From the NCBI RefSeq assembly GCF_002803095.1, contig NZ_PGLR01000013.1, forward strand, positions 62,001 to 126,000: DNA of 64,000 nt. The letters are read 5' to 3'. Within the stretch, counting starts at the first letter, position 1, and each line of letters begins with the position of its first letter. The position numbers were made by a program, and so were the translations under genes. Shown here in pieces: positions 44,555-53,500 of this stretch. The notes beneath the pieces are model-generated. The model ran no database searches, was not told the DNA's origin, and saw nothing but the letters and a program-made list of their open reading frames with translations. The stretch is from Pseudomonas sp. ZH-FAD (GTDB lineage: Bacteria > Pseudomonadota > Gammaproteobacteria > Pseudomonadales > Pseudomonadaceae).

Positions 44555-46438
44555 TTAGAAGGACATGCCGAAGCTGAGCGCGACGAAGTCGCGATCAATG
44601 TTGGTGTTGTACCGACCGCCGAAGAAATCGGTGTACGACAGGCTGGCGTAGTAGGTATTGCGGTACTCGACATCCAGACCGAGGCTGATGGCCTTGCTGC
44701 CTTCGTTGAAGCCAGGTTCGGGGGCGTAGCCGTCGACATCGTGCGACCAGGCCAGGTTGGGTCTGAAGGTCATGGCCGGGATCAGGTTGCTGTACTCCCA
44801 GATCGCGCGTGCGCGGTAACCCCAGGAGGTGCTGGTGAGGAACCCGTGGTCATTGCAGTTCTGCGCGGTGTTGGCACTGGTGACGGTGCGGCACAGCTGG
44901 TTATCGGGATACAGGGCGCCCTGACCGAACACCGGGTCGCGGCCGTAACGCAGCCCGCCCTTGCCCTCCAGATCGCCGACGTGCACCAGGCCGACTTCAC
45001 CGACCAGGGTCAGGCGGTCTGCCCCCATCACCTGATCGAAGAAGTGCACCGCAGAGAACTGCGCCTGGGTCATGGGTTTGCGACGGTAGCCTTCCATCAA
45101 GGTCGAGTTAGTCGCCGTGTAAGCGCCGGACGAGAGCAATGGGGAGACCGCAGGGTCGCCCGTACCCGCCAGCACCTGGTCGACTGCATTGAGCTGCATG
45201 GGCATGTTGGGTCTGTAGCTGATCTCTCCGGACAGGGCCGTGCCTGTAGGTAAGGTGGTGGCGAAGCTCAGGCCGTAGAGGCGAATGTCCTCCGGATAGG
45301 CCACTTGATAGCGGGACGTTCCCAGGCGATAGGCCGCGCCCAGATCGTTCAGCGCTGGCCCCAGCAGCCCCGCGCAGAGTGCAGGGTCGGGAATGCCCAG
45401 GTTGGCGCACAGTTGCGGGATGAAATTGCTGTCGGCGATGTTCGGGCTGCTCATCGAATTAACGTAGGGCTGCCTGCTGTGATAGTTGAGCGCATAGGCG
45501 CCAAACTCGGCGTCGATGGAGGGCACGAACCAACGCAGGGCCAGGCCCCACTGGCCGCCGTCACGGGCATCGGCATCGTCCAGCCGGGGTACTTGGATAC
45601 CTTGCGGGTCCAGGGTGACGCCGAAAGGCGTCAGCGCTGCCTGGGCGAATGGGTTGTCGCTCAGGTTCGGGCCTACCGTCAGGACATCGCAGCCATCGGC
45701 GATGAAGTCGTTCTGCGAAAAGAAGGTGCCGCAGTTGTCGACGACGGTCTGCTGCCAGTCGAGCTGGTAGAAGGCTTCGGCGGAGAGGTTGTCGGTGAGG
45801 TTCTGCGACAGGTAGAACATGTTCACCGGGATCAGGCCTTCCTTGATCTCGGCACCTGGCCGGCGAAAGGCCGAAACGTCTACCGGGTTGATGCTGTTGA
45901 TGCCGCCCTGGATGAAGGTGCTTTCGCCCCAGCTCACCACCTGCTTGCCCAGGCGCACGGTGCCTGGCAGCTCGCCGATCACGTAGTTGTGATAGATGAA
46001 CGCATCCAGCAGTTCGGCGCCGGAGGAGCGGGCGGCCTGTTTGCGATTGTGATCATCGATGTCCACGAACGGGCGACTTTCGTCCTTGAGTTCGAAGTCG
46101 TACCAGTACTTGCCGCGCACGAACAGGCCGCTGTCTGCGTACTTCAGCTCCAGATCGTGAGTGCCCTTGAAGATCTTGGAGAAGGTCTCGCCTTTACGGA
46201 AGTTCAGGCGACCGTCATCTGTGCCACTGGCAAATCCCTTGCCCCCGTTGTTTTCACCGATCAGATGCGGGTCGGCGTCGCGCACGGACCAACTGGCGCC
46301 GATGCTGAGCGATGAGTCGAACTGGCCTTCGATCTCGCCGATGCTGAAGTCGATGGCCTGAGCTGGCAGCACCAGACTGTTGGCCAGGCCGATGGCCAGC
46401 GGGAGGCGGCTGCGCCGCCATGAAATAACGTTACTCAT
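44555..46438 (-). CDS. DUF1302 family outer-membrane beta-barrel protein
   Basis: 627 aa from ATG 46438 (AGAGAG upstream). A signal peptide (to LVLPAQA) is followed by IDFSIGEIEGQFDSSLSIGASW, the family's first strand, and a barrel ending in RDFVALSFGMSF, with a terminal aromatic. DUF1302 proteins are thought to be outer-membrane channels or receptors for hydrophobic compounds. A 116-bp gap separates it from the acyl-CoA synthetase, so an internal promoter is possible. The partner DUF1329 follows directly. Confidence 0.9.
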   Translation of the reverse strand: MSNVISWRRSRLPLAIGLANSLVLPAQAIDFSIGEIEGQFDSSLSIGASWSVRDADPHLIGENNGGKGFASGTDDGRLNFRKGETFSKIFKGTHDLELKYADSGLFVRGKYWYDFELKDESRPFVDIDDHNRKQAARSSGAELLDAFIYHNYVIGELPGTVRLGKQVVSWGESTFIQGGINSINPVDVSAFRRPGAEIKEGLIPVNMFYLSQNLTDNLSAEAFYQLDWQQTVVDNCGTFFSQNDFIADGCDVLTVGPNLSDNPFAQAALTPFGVTLDPQGIQVPRLDDADARDGGQWGLALRWFVPSIDAEFGAYALNYHSRQPYVNSMSSPNIADSNFIPQLCANLGIPDPALCAGLLGPALNDLGAAYRLGTSRYQVAYPEDIRLYGLSFATTLPTGTALSGEISYRPNMPMQLNAVDQVLAGTGDPAVSPLLSSGAYTATNSTLMEGYRRKPMTQAQFSAVHFFDQVMGADRLTLVGEVGLVHVGDLEGKGGLRYGRDPVFGQGALYPDNQLCRTVTSANTAQNCNDHGFLTSTSWGYRARAIWEYSNLIPAMTFRPNLAWSHDVDGYAPEPGFNEGSKAISLGLDVEYRNTYYASLSYTDFFGGRYNTNIDRDFVALSFGMSF

Positions 46439-46554
46439 ACTCTCTAACCTCTTGTTTTTGTTGTAAGGCACGTTTTCCGAAGATGAGCGGGTCCTACCCC
46501 TGTGTTGGCAGTGGTTGATGTTTGCGTGGTGAGCTGCGTTGTATGGAGAGGCTG

Positions 46555-48474
46555 TCAGCCAGGCGGCGTGGTAGCTGGCAACCAGTCGACCGGGAAGCTG
46601 TAGCGGCCGAGCGCACTGCCGAGACGCTCGCGCTGCGGGCCGTCGGCAAGTTGCACCACCAGGCCGCGTCGAGCGTCCTGCACGATCTCTACCTGGAGGT
46701 CGACGATCCCGCTACGCTCGGCCTCCAGGCGCACCACCTGGGCGATCTCTCGCTGCTGCAGGGCGGGTTTGAAAATCTTGCCCACGGGCGTCACGGGCAG
46801 CGCTTCGAGTACTTCAATGCGTTTGGGCACGGCTGCTCGTTCGCTGATGCGCTCGTTCGCGAAAGCCTGCAGCGTCTGCTCGTCACAAGTGGCGCCCGGG
46901 TTCAGCTGCACATAGGCCACTGGAACTTCGCCGGCATGAGCATCCGGGCTGCCGACCGCAGCGACGAGGGCCACGCAGGGGTGTGCTTGCAGCGCCTCTT
47001 CGATCTGCTTCGGATCGATGTTGTGCCCGCCGCGGATGATCAGTTCCTTCTTGCGACCGGTCAGCCAGAAATAACCCTGTTCATCCTGTCGCCCCAGGTC
47101 GCCGGTGTTAAGCCAGCGCTGACCATTGATATCGATCCAGACAGTCTTGTTATGCAGTGGCTCGAGGTAGCCGGCGAACAGGTTGGGGCCGTGAATGGCG
47201 ATGATTCCCACTTCATCGAGCTGCGCATCGCGCTGGTAGCTGCCGTCGTCGGCGAGTATCACCGCGCGCATGTCCTGGTAGGCCAGGCGCAAACCGATGG
47301 AGCCGATCCGTCGTTCGCCTGCCGGTGGGTTGGTGGACGACACGCAGGCCGCTTCGGTCAGGCCATAACCTTCCAGAATCGGCACGCCGATCCGCTGTTC
47401 GAACTCACGGAACAGTTCGACCGGCATGGGCGCCGCACCGCACAGCGCGTACTGCAGGCTGGAGATGTCGTGCCCGGCTGTTGGCTGTTGCAGCAGGGCG
47501 GAATAGACCGTGGGTACTCCGGAAAAGAAGTTGATGCCGAAATGCGCGGTCATCTCCCAGAAGTTCGCGATCACGCCCGCACCCCGATAACCCTGAGGGG
47601 TACCGATGATCACCCTGTCGCCCTGGCTCCAGGGCATCAGGCCGGTGACCAACTGACCGTTGACATGAAACAGCGGCAGCCCGCAGAAAATCACCTGGCC
47701 GGCGGGCCGCGGCTGCATATTGACGGCCATCGCCCAGGCGTTGAAGACCTCCGAACCGTGAGTACGCACGGCAATCTTCGGTAAACCCGTGGTACCGCCC
47801 GTACAGAAGTAGGATGAGGGCTCGTCCGGACGTATCTGCCGGCCGCTGTTGAGTCGGTCGCCAGGTTGCTGGCGCATCAGCGTGCGCAGATCGTGGATAC
47901 GACGCCAGCGCAGGTTGCGCTTTTCACGCAGCGCCATCCAGCGCAGGGCCAGGCTCGCGAGAGGGCCGACGTAGGGTGCCATGCTCACCCACACCAGCTC
48001 TTGCACGCAGGGCAACTGATCGAGTTGGCTGGATACCTTGCTCCATAGGTCGCTGCCGGGTGTAGGGGCCAGCGTGACCACCACCTTGGCCTTGGCTGCT
48101 CGCAGCAGCTCAGCGATCTGCGGCGCCTCCAGCAGAGGGTTGATCGCCATCACCACGCCGGCGGCTTCGCCTCCCCATATGGTGAAGTGCGTCTCCGGCA
48201 AGTTGGGCAGGATGAAGGCCACCACGTCGTCAGGGCCGATGCCGAGGCCGTGAAAGGCATTGGCGGCTCGGGTGATGTCGGCGAACAGCTCGGCGTAGTT
48301 CCAGTCGTGCGTTCGTCGAAAATTCTGCGCATCGAGCAGGAAACTCAGCGCTGGCGCCTGGGCATGCTCCCTGGCGCAGCGTTGCAGAGCTGCGTAGGTG
48401 CTGTCGGCCAGACCCCGCTGGCTCAGCGGGAGCTGTTCGATGGCTTCGATATCGAAGTAGGACGAAACGGCCAT
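46555..48474 (-). CDS. AMP-dependent acyl-CoA synthetase/ligase
   Basis: 639 aa. The nucleotide loop CTGGTTGLPK (about residue 235), the adenylation motif YGLTEAA, GDLGRQDEQGYFWLTGRKKELI and the catalytic lysine in TPVGKIFKPAL are all present. The family activates carboxylic acids to CoA thioesters through an acyl-AMP. The start overlaps the FAH-family stop (TGATG). In this operon it would activate an acid made by ring cleavage or side-chain oxidation; its exact substrate is unknown. Confidence 0.92.
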   Translation of the reverse strand: MAVSSYFDIEAIEQLPLSQRGLADSTYAALQRCAREHAQAPALSFLLDAQNFRRTHDWNYAELFADITRAANAFHGLGIGPDDVVAFILPNLPETHFTIWGGEAAGVVMAINPLLEAPQIAELLRAAKAKVVVTLAPTPGSDLWSKVSSQLDQLPCVQELVWVSMAPYVGPLASLALRWMALREKRNLRWRRIHDLRTLMRQQPGDRLNSGRQIRPDEPSSYFCTGGTTGLPKIAVRTHGSEVFNAWAMAVNMQPRPAGQVIFCGLPLFHVNGQLVTGLMPWSQGDRVIIGTPQGYRGAGVIANFWEMTAHFGINFFSGVPTVYSALLQQPTAGHDISSLQYALCGAAPMPVELFREFEQRIGVPILEGYGLTEAACVSSTNPPAGERRIGSIGLRLAYQDMRAVILADDGSYQRDAQLDEVGIIAIHGPNLFAGYLEPLHNKTVWIDINGQRWLNTGDLGRQDEQGYFWLTGRKKELIIRGGHNIDPKQIEEALQAHPCVALVAAVGSPDAHAGEVPVAYVQLNPGATCDEQTLQAFANERISERAAVPKRIEVLEALPVTPVGKIFKPALQQREIAQVVRLEAERSGIVDLQVEIVQDARRGLVVQLADGPQRERLGSALGRYSFPVDWLPATTPPG

Positions 48475-49574
48475 CAGGCTTGCTCCACCACGACGTTGCG
48501 TTGCGTGCCCAGGTCGATCAGGCCATCGGCGCTACGGATGCTGGCTTCGACCACATCGCCTTGCTTCAGGTAGTAATCGTTGCGGCCTTCCTGCGCTTTC
48601 ATGAAGGCTTTCCACTTCACCGCTTCGGGCAGCAGGGCGGCGATGCGCTGCTTGGCCGGGGAGGGAATACTCAGTGCGCAGCCTGCTGGAGTCCCGGTGG
48701 CGATCAGGTCGCCTGCGCTCAGGTTGTGCACACCCGACAGTTCGGTCAGCGTTTCTGCCGGACCGAAGACCAGGTTGGCGGTGTTGTCGTCCTGGCGGGT
48801 TTTGCCATTCACGCTCAGGCGCAGCTGCAGTTTCTTCAAATAGGGCATGTCCTTGGCATCGAGCAGGCACAGATAAGGACCAATCGGGCCGAAGGTGCGG
48901 TAGCTCTTGCCCTTGTAGAACTGCATCTGCGGTATCTGGATATCCCGCGCCGAGTAGTCGTTGACGATCACCACACCGGCCACGAATTCGTGCAGGTTGG
49001 CATCGGTCACCCACTGCTTGGCGTCGATATCCCGCTTGAGCACCAACCCCAGTTCGATTTCGTAGTCGAGAAATCGCACGTCATGCGGTTTGATCAGCTC
49101 ACTGTCCGCCGGGACGATGCAGCTGGTCGCCTTGGTGAAGATCATGTTGAATTTCTTCACGTCCGGGTCCATGCCGGACTCGATCATGTGCTGCCGGTAG
49201 TTGGCGCCTTGACAGATGAACTGCTGGTCACGGGTTACCGGTGAAAGCAGCTTTACTGCTTCGAGTGGTAGGTCTCCGTCGGGTAAGGCTGCCAGATGCG
49301 GCAGTTGGGTATGACGGATAAGCTCGCCGGTGTTGGCGTATTCGCCGGGAATGCGGGAAATAAGACCCTTACGGATCACTCCCCACTGGACGAGGTTCTG
49401 GTGCTCGAAACGGACGATATGGACTGGCATGGCAAGGGCTCCCGATGAAGCGGTGGTTTGCTCGGTGGCAATGTCTTGTTGTTCAGAACTGACTCGGCAG
49501 TTGATTGGCAGCAACGTTCCGGCAGCTAAGAGCAGGCTGCTCTTGAGCAGCGTGCGACGCCTCCAGACCGGCAT
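48474..49574 (-). CDS. Fumarylacetoacetate hydrolase family protein with exported-type N-terminus
   Basis: 366 aa from ATG 49574. The C-terminal two thirds are the FAH fold: metal ligands in FLDYEIELGLVL with an upstream glutamate context, GKSYRTFGPIGPYL and LIATGTPAGC. The family does C-C hydrolysis, decarboxylation or hydration in meta-cleavage routes. Ahead of this the frame encodes a twin-arginine-like signal (RRRTLLKSSLLLAAGTLL), unusual for a cytosolic enzyme. An internal ATG at 49430 has GGGAG 8 bp upstream and would give a 318-aa cytosolic form. Which start is used is unclear. Confidence 0.82.
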   Translation of the reverse strand: MPVWRRRTLLKSSLLLAAGTLLPINCRVSSEQQDIATEQTTASSGALAMPVHIVRFEHQNLVQWGVIRKGLISRIPGEYANTGELIRHTQLPHLAALPDGDLPLEAVKLLSPVTRDQQFICQGANYRQHMIESGMDPDVKKFNMIFTKATSCIVPADSELIKPHDVRFLDYEIELGLVLKRDIDAKQWVTDANLHEFVAGVVIVNDYSARDIQIPQMQFYKGKSYRTFGPIGPYLCLLDAKDMPYLKKLQLRLSVNGKTRQDDNTANLVFGPAETLTELSGVHNLSAGDLIATGTPAGCALSIPSPAKQRIAALLPEAVKWKAFMKAQEGRNDYYLKQGDVVEASIRSADGLIDLGTQRNVVVEQA

Positions 49575-49587
49575 GCTGGCAACGCTT

Positions 49588-50679
49588 CTAGCCAAACATC
49601 CGGGCCAGCGTGATCAGCTTGCGCAAGGTCAGGTCCGGGCTGCGTCGCAGGTTGCGCAGCAGCGCTGCGATAGCCGCCAGGTTGAGTACGGGTTTGGTGA
49701 AACTCTTGGGCATGCGCTGACCCCATTGCGACATCGCTTCGGGGCTGACCGCATGCACGCCGGTGGGGTGGTCGGCGGTGAACAGGTCGCCGTCGCAGTA
49801 GTGCTCGTGTTTGTCGCCCCAAGGGTCCTGCCAGTAGTCGAATATCTGGCTGCCGAGGATGTGCCGGCCTATGCCCCAGGCATGTTTCCAACCTTTTTCA
49901 CGCAGTACGCGTTGGCCCATGCCGACAGCGTCGGCGTCCACCACCTCGTAGGCGCTGTGGCTGTACGTGGCCATGAAACCCTGGGCGATCGCCAGGGTGT
50001 GATGATCGGTGGGCGTGTCGCCCAGATCGAGGCGCATGAAGGTGACCGCAGGCGAGCCGTCCGGTAGCACCTGCACGTCGCTGGGAATAAAACCGAAATG
50101 ATGCGTGTACCAGGCGCAGGTCGCCTGATAGTCGGCCACTTCCAATACCACATGGCCGAGCTTGATGACCTCAGGTGGCGCGATTGGCGGCCGCTGGGTG
50201 GCGTTGATACGTGGTGTTTCATCCACCAGATTGAGTGGTAGCGGGGCGCGATGAGCCATGGCCTCTGCGGCTTGTTGACCATGAATAGCCTCTAGCAGAA
50301 AACCCGATGGATCCGTCAGTCGTACTCGCTCACCGCCTCCGGGACCCTCGAGTGGCTCGATGCCGGAGGCCCCGGGCAGGGCGGCTATACGTTCAAGATC
50401 GTCGCGACTGGCGAGCGCCAGGCCAAAGCCGAGGAAGCGTGAACGTTTTGCATGGTGGATGCGATAGCAGTAGGGCGCAGAGCCGGTGCCGCGCATATAC
50501 AGGGTGGCGGCATCGCGCTGGGCAGTCTGCAAGCCGAAGTCGCCGAGAAAGCGTTCGGCCTGCTCCAGGTCCGGCCGTTCGAAGATCAAATGGGCCAATG
50601 CCTGGGCGCGTACAGTCGGCTGCGGATGGCGTGCCGGCTGGGGCGTGGCGAGTATGGCTGTTGTGATTTGTTTTGCCAT
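49588..50679 (-). CDS. VOC family extradiol-type dioxygenase
   Basis: 363 aa, two vicinal oxygen chelate modules as in type I extradiol dioxygenases. The C-terminal module carries plausible iron ligands: His in KLGHVVLEVADY, His in YSHSAYEVVDAD and Glu in WGDKHEHYCDG. Such enzymes cleave catechols next to the hydroxyls. The N-terminal module (ALAHLIFERPDLEQAERFLGDFG) is the non-catalytic repeat. ATG 50679 has GGAGAA upstream. It follows the TetR gene in the same operon. A catechol or catechol-like substrate is inferred from motif and context. Confidence 0.85.
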   Translation of the reverse strand: MAKQITTAILATPQPARHPQPTVRAQALAHLIFERPDLEQAERFLGDFGLQTAQRDAATLYMRGTGSAPYCYRIHHAKRSRFLGFGLALASRDDLERIAALPGASGIEPLEGPGGGERVRLTDPSGFLLEAIHGQQAAEAMAHRAPLPLNLVDETPRINATQRPPIAPPEVIKLGHVVLEVADYQATCAWYTHHFGFIPSDVQVLPDGSPAVTFMRLDLGDTPTDHHTLAIAQGFMATYSHSAYEVVDADAVGMGQRVLREKGWKHAWGIGRHILGSQIFDYWQDPWGDKHEHYCDGDLFTADHPTGVHAVSPEAMSQWGQRMPKSFTKPVLNLAAIAALLRNLRRSPDLTLRKLITLARMFG

Positions 50680-50758
50680 TGTCGTTCTCCGTGGCTTTTT
50701 CGGGCAAAGCCGGGCCGTCGACCCCGCGCAGCAGGGTCGTTGGGGTGTCAGGTAGCAA

Positions 50759-51373
50759 TCAGTCCAGGGCTGGTAAGAGCGGCAGCTCGATATTTGCCAG
50801 TTGTTGCGCCTCGTCCTCAGGCACGCCTAACGCGCGCAGAACCAATTCGGCCGCTTCGCTGCCCGCATCACGCCAGGTCTTGACACCTTCGAGCACGAGC
50901 AGCATGGCGCCGAGTGTCGAGCAGGCGATTAATGAGATGACGCTAGCCAAGTGGCCTTGCGGGAAGCGATAGCGACCATTGCCAAGGCCCGTAAGGACAT
51001 CTGTGGTCGCCTGGCTGTAGAACATTTCGCGCAGCGAGGCATCGCTTAGTGCGAAGCGATTGAGGAAGGCGCCCCAGTGGGGTTCTTCATGCGTGCGCCG
51101 GATGAACAGGCGTATGCCTATGGATAGACGTTCTGCCGGGTCCTCCACTGCAGCGAAGCTTTGGTAGACGCGCTCGTGCATCTCCTTGCTCAACTGGCTG
51201 GCAACCTGCTGAAACAACTGATCCATGTTCTCAACGTTGTTGTAGATGGTGCCGCGTGCAACACCGGCTTCCTGAGCAAGATCGCTGACGTTCAATTGGG
51301 TGGCGCCTTTTTCCGCAAACAGACGGACTGCTGCTTTGTATATACGGCGTTGAGCGGTGCTGAGCTGTGTCAA
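50759..51373 (-). CDS. TetR family regulator of module 1
   Basis: 204 aa from the TTG at 51373, which has GGAGG 8 bp upstream. The upstream GTG at 51412 lacks a ribosome site and lies inside a palindrome. The helix-turn-helix is clear (RIYKAAVRLFAEKGATQLNVSDLAQEAGVARGTIYNN). It is the first gene of the operon that includes the dioxygenase, FAH, acyl-CoA synthetase, DUF1302 and DUF1329 genes, and it diverges from the Old Yellow Enzyme gene. A 9-2-9 palindrome lies in the shared promoter region. Confidence 0.88.
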   Translation of the reverse strand: MTQLSTAQRRIYKAAVRLFAEKGATQLNVSDLAQEAGVARGTIYNNVENMDQLFQQVASQLSKEMHERVYQSFAAVEDPAERLSIGIRLFIRRTHEEPHWGAFLNRFALSDASLREMFYSQATTDVLTGLGNGRYRFPQGHLASVISLIACSTLGAMLLVLEGVKTWRDAGSEAAELVLRALGVPEDEAQQLANIELPLLPALD

Positions 51374-51403
51374 CGGTGTTGCCTCCAGGGTGGCTGTGCG
51401 GCA

Positions 51404-51423
51404 ATTGAACACTTGTGTTTAAT
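51404..51423. promoter_or_regulatory. Palindromic operator of module 1
   Basis: ATTGAACAC TT GTGTTTAAT is an inverted repeat matching at 8 of 9 pairs. A further half-site-like GTGTTCAAT lies about 35-45 bp on. It lies in the AT-rich region between the TetR and Old Yellow Enzyme genes. Confidence 0.65.
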
Positions 51424-51557
51424 TTTGGTCAAGCGGTTGTGTTTAAAAATGTACTCATGTGTTCAATTTTGAATTTATATGTTCTTCTGTTCGAGGTGTT
51501 CGTGGTCGCGCACCTGTCAGCGCATGACCCCTTTTCTTTGCCGAGGATGCTTCATCG

Positions 51558-52793
51558 ATGAGCGATCTGTTTCAGCCCTTGCACCTGCCCAACGGCAGCG
51601 TCATTCCCAATCGCCTGGCCAAGGCCGCCATGGAGGAAAACCTGGCGGACGCCGAGCATGCGCCCGGACCTACCCTGATTCGGCTCTATCGAGCCTGGGC
51701 CAAGGGCGGGGCCGGTCTGATCATCACCGGCAACGTGATGGTGGATCGGCATGCCCTGACCGGGCCAGCGGGCGTTGTGCTGGAAGATGACACACATCTG
51801 CCGCGCTTCCGGGCCTGGGCTGCTGCGTCTCGCAGCTATGGGGCTCAGGCCTGGCTGCAGATCAATCACCCAGGGCGACAGTTGATGGCCAGCCTGGGGC
51901 AGCCGGCACTTGGGCCATCGGCTATCCCGGTGGATATTCCCGGGCTTTCCAAGCTCTTCGTTCAGCCGCAGGCGCTGGAAGAGAAGCAGATAGAGCGGAT
52001 CATCCAGCGCTATGTCACGACAGCAGCGCTGGCTGAGCGCGCCGGTTTCACCGGGGTGCAGATTCACGCGGCGCATGGCTATCTGTTCAGCCAGTTCCTG
52101 TCTCCGCTGAGCAACTGCCGTAGCGATGGTTGGGGCGGCAGCCTGGAGAATCGGGCGCGCATTTTACTGCGCACTGTCGAGGCGGTGCGGGCTCAGGTTG
52201 CTCCGCAGTTCTGCGTGGCGGTCAAGCTCAATTCAGCAGACTTCCAGCGTGGCGGCTTCGAGGTTGGCGACGCTGAGGCGGTGGTGAAGATGCTGGCGGA
52301 GCGGGCGGTTGATCTCGTCGAGCTTTCCGGCGGTAGCTATGAAAGCCCGGCCATGCAGGGGCAGACCCGCGATGGCAGCACGCTTGCGCGTGAAGCCTAT
52401 TTTCTCGAGTTCGCCGAGCGCATCGGCCAAGTGGCATCGATGCCCATCATGGTGACCGGTGGGGTACGTCGCAGGGCTGTGGCCGAGCGCGTCATCGAGC
52501 GTGGGGTTGCGATGGTAGGCATGGCCACCGCCCTGGCTATCGAACCAGGATTGCCTGCGCGCTGGCGGGCGGGCGACGATATCGCGGTCCCGCCCGTGGT
52601 CGTGAGCTGGAAGAACAGGGCACTGGCTGCTGCCGCGACCCAGGCTGTGGTCAAGAAGCAACTGGTGCTGCTGGGCAGTGGCAAGCCGAGCAATGCGCAG
52701 ACATCGCCTCTTCTGGCCTTGGTTGGCAGCCAATTGAGGCAGAGACTCCAGGCTCGTCGTTATCGACGCTGGGTGGCGAGCAAAGGCTGCTAG
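51558..52793 (+). CDS. NADH:flavin oxidoreductase, Old Yellow Enzyme family
   Basis: 411 aa. OYE features: LAKAAMEENLADAEHAPGP near the N-terminus, WLQINHPGRQ, IHAAHGYLFSQFLSPLSNCRSDGWGGSLENR (His pair and phosphate loop) and MVTGGVRRRAVAERV. These FMN enzymes reduce activated C=C bonds; some act on unsaturated ketones or 2-enoates. It is divergent from the TetR operon and its stop overlaps that of the convergent second TetR gene by 4 bp. It probably handles an unsaturated ring-cleavage or ring-reduction product. Confidence 0.9.
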   Translation: MSDLFQPLHLPNGSVIPNRLAKAAMEENLADAEHAPGPTLIRLYRAWAKGGAGLIITGNVMVDRHALTGPAGVVLEDDTHLPRFRAWAAASRSYGAQAWLQINHPGRQLMASLGQPALGPSAIPVDIPGLSKLFVQPQALEEKQIERIIQRYVTTAALAERAGFTGVQIHAAHGYLFSQFLSPLSNCRSDGWGGSLENRARILLRTVEAVRAQVAPQFCVAVKLNSADFQRGGFEVGDAEAVVKMLAERAVDLVELSGGSYESPAMQGQTRDGSTLAREAYFLEFAERIGQVASMPIMVTGGVRRRAVAERVIERGVAMVGMATALAIEPGLPARWRAGDDIAVPPVVVSWKNRALAAAATQAVVKKQLVLLGSGKPSNAQTSPLLALVGSQLRQRLQARRYRRWVASKGC

Positions 52794-53443
52794 AGCGTCG
52801 GTTGGCCCGGCAACTCATGTCGGGCCAGCTTACGTGCTCTGGTTGCTGCCGCGCCCAGTGCCTTGAGAATCATCTCGGCCACCAGCATGTCGTGTTCGTC
52901 GACGCTGCGTCCCTCGACGGCGCTGCGCATGGCGCCGAGTGTGCAGGAGACCAGCAGATCGAGGGCTATCGCCTCATGTTCATAGGTCAGGACGCCTTCG
53001 TCTTTTCCCGCGCGTAGGTCGGTCAAGACGTAATTGGCAATCTTCGAGCGCATGGCCTGGTCGAAGTGCACCACGCGCACCACGGCGCTCGCCCAGTCGG
53101 GGTCGTTGATGGCGCGCAGGATGAACATGCGCACGCCAATGGCGATGCGACGTGCGCCACTCTCGACGCCCACGCTGTGCTGTGCGATGGCCTCGGAGAA
53201 TTCATCGGCCATGGCCAATCCGACCGCCTCTACAACTTCATCACGGGAGCGGAAGTAGTTGTAGATGGTGCCGCTGGCCACTTCTGCCTCGTGGGCGACG
53301 TCGAGTAGCGCGATTTCTCCCACTTCCTTGCGGGCGAACAGGCGGACGGCAGCATCGATGAGGCCGCGGCGGGTGCGCTCGCGCTTTTTGTGGCCACGAC
53401 TTGGTGGCGCAGGTGCTAGGTTGGATGTATTGGCTCTGCTCAT
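52790..53443 (-). CDS. TetR family regulator of module 2
   Basis: 217 aa from ATG 53443 (AGGGG upstream). The helix-turn-helix is RGLIDAAVRLFARKEVGEIALLDVAHEAEVASGTIYNYF. It follows the flavin monooxygenase gene by 57 bp, on the same strand, and probably shares its mRNA. The perfect palindrome at 55129-55148, between the monooxygenase and PhyH genes, is its likely site. Confidence 0.88.
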   Translation of the reverse strand: MSRANTSNLAPAPPSRGHKKRERTRRGLIDAAVRLFARKEVGEIALLDVAHEAEVASGTIYNYFRSRDEVVEAVGLAMADEFSEAIAQHSVGVESGARRIAIGVRMFILRAINDPDWASAVVRVVHFDQAMRSKIANYVLTDLRAGKDEGVLTYEHEAIALDLLVSCTLGAMRSAVEGRSVDEHDMLVAEMILKALGAAATRARKLARHELPGQPTL

Positions 53444-53500
53444 GCTCAGCCCCTGGTAAACAGGCCTTGATGATAATGGAGTGGTTGGCGGCCAGGCCAT

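Noticed and set aside
45305..46315. A 336-codon plus-strand open frame opposite DUF1302
   Set aside because: It has no motif and lies entirely opposite a recognised outer-membrane protein gene.
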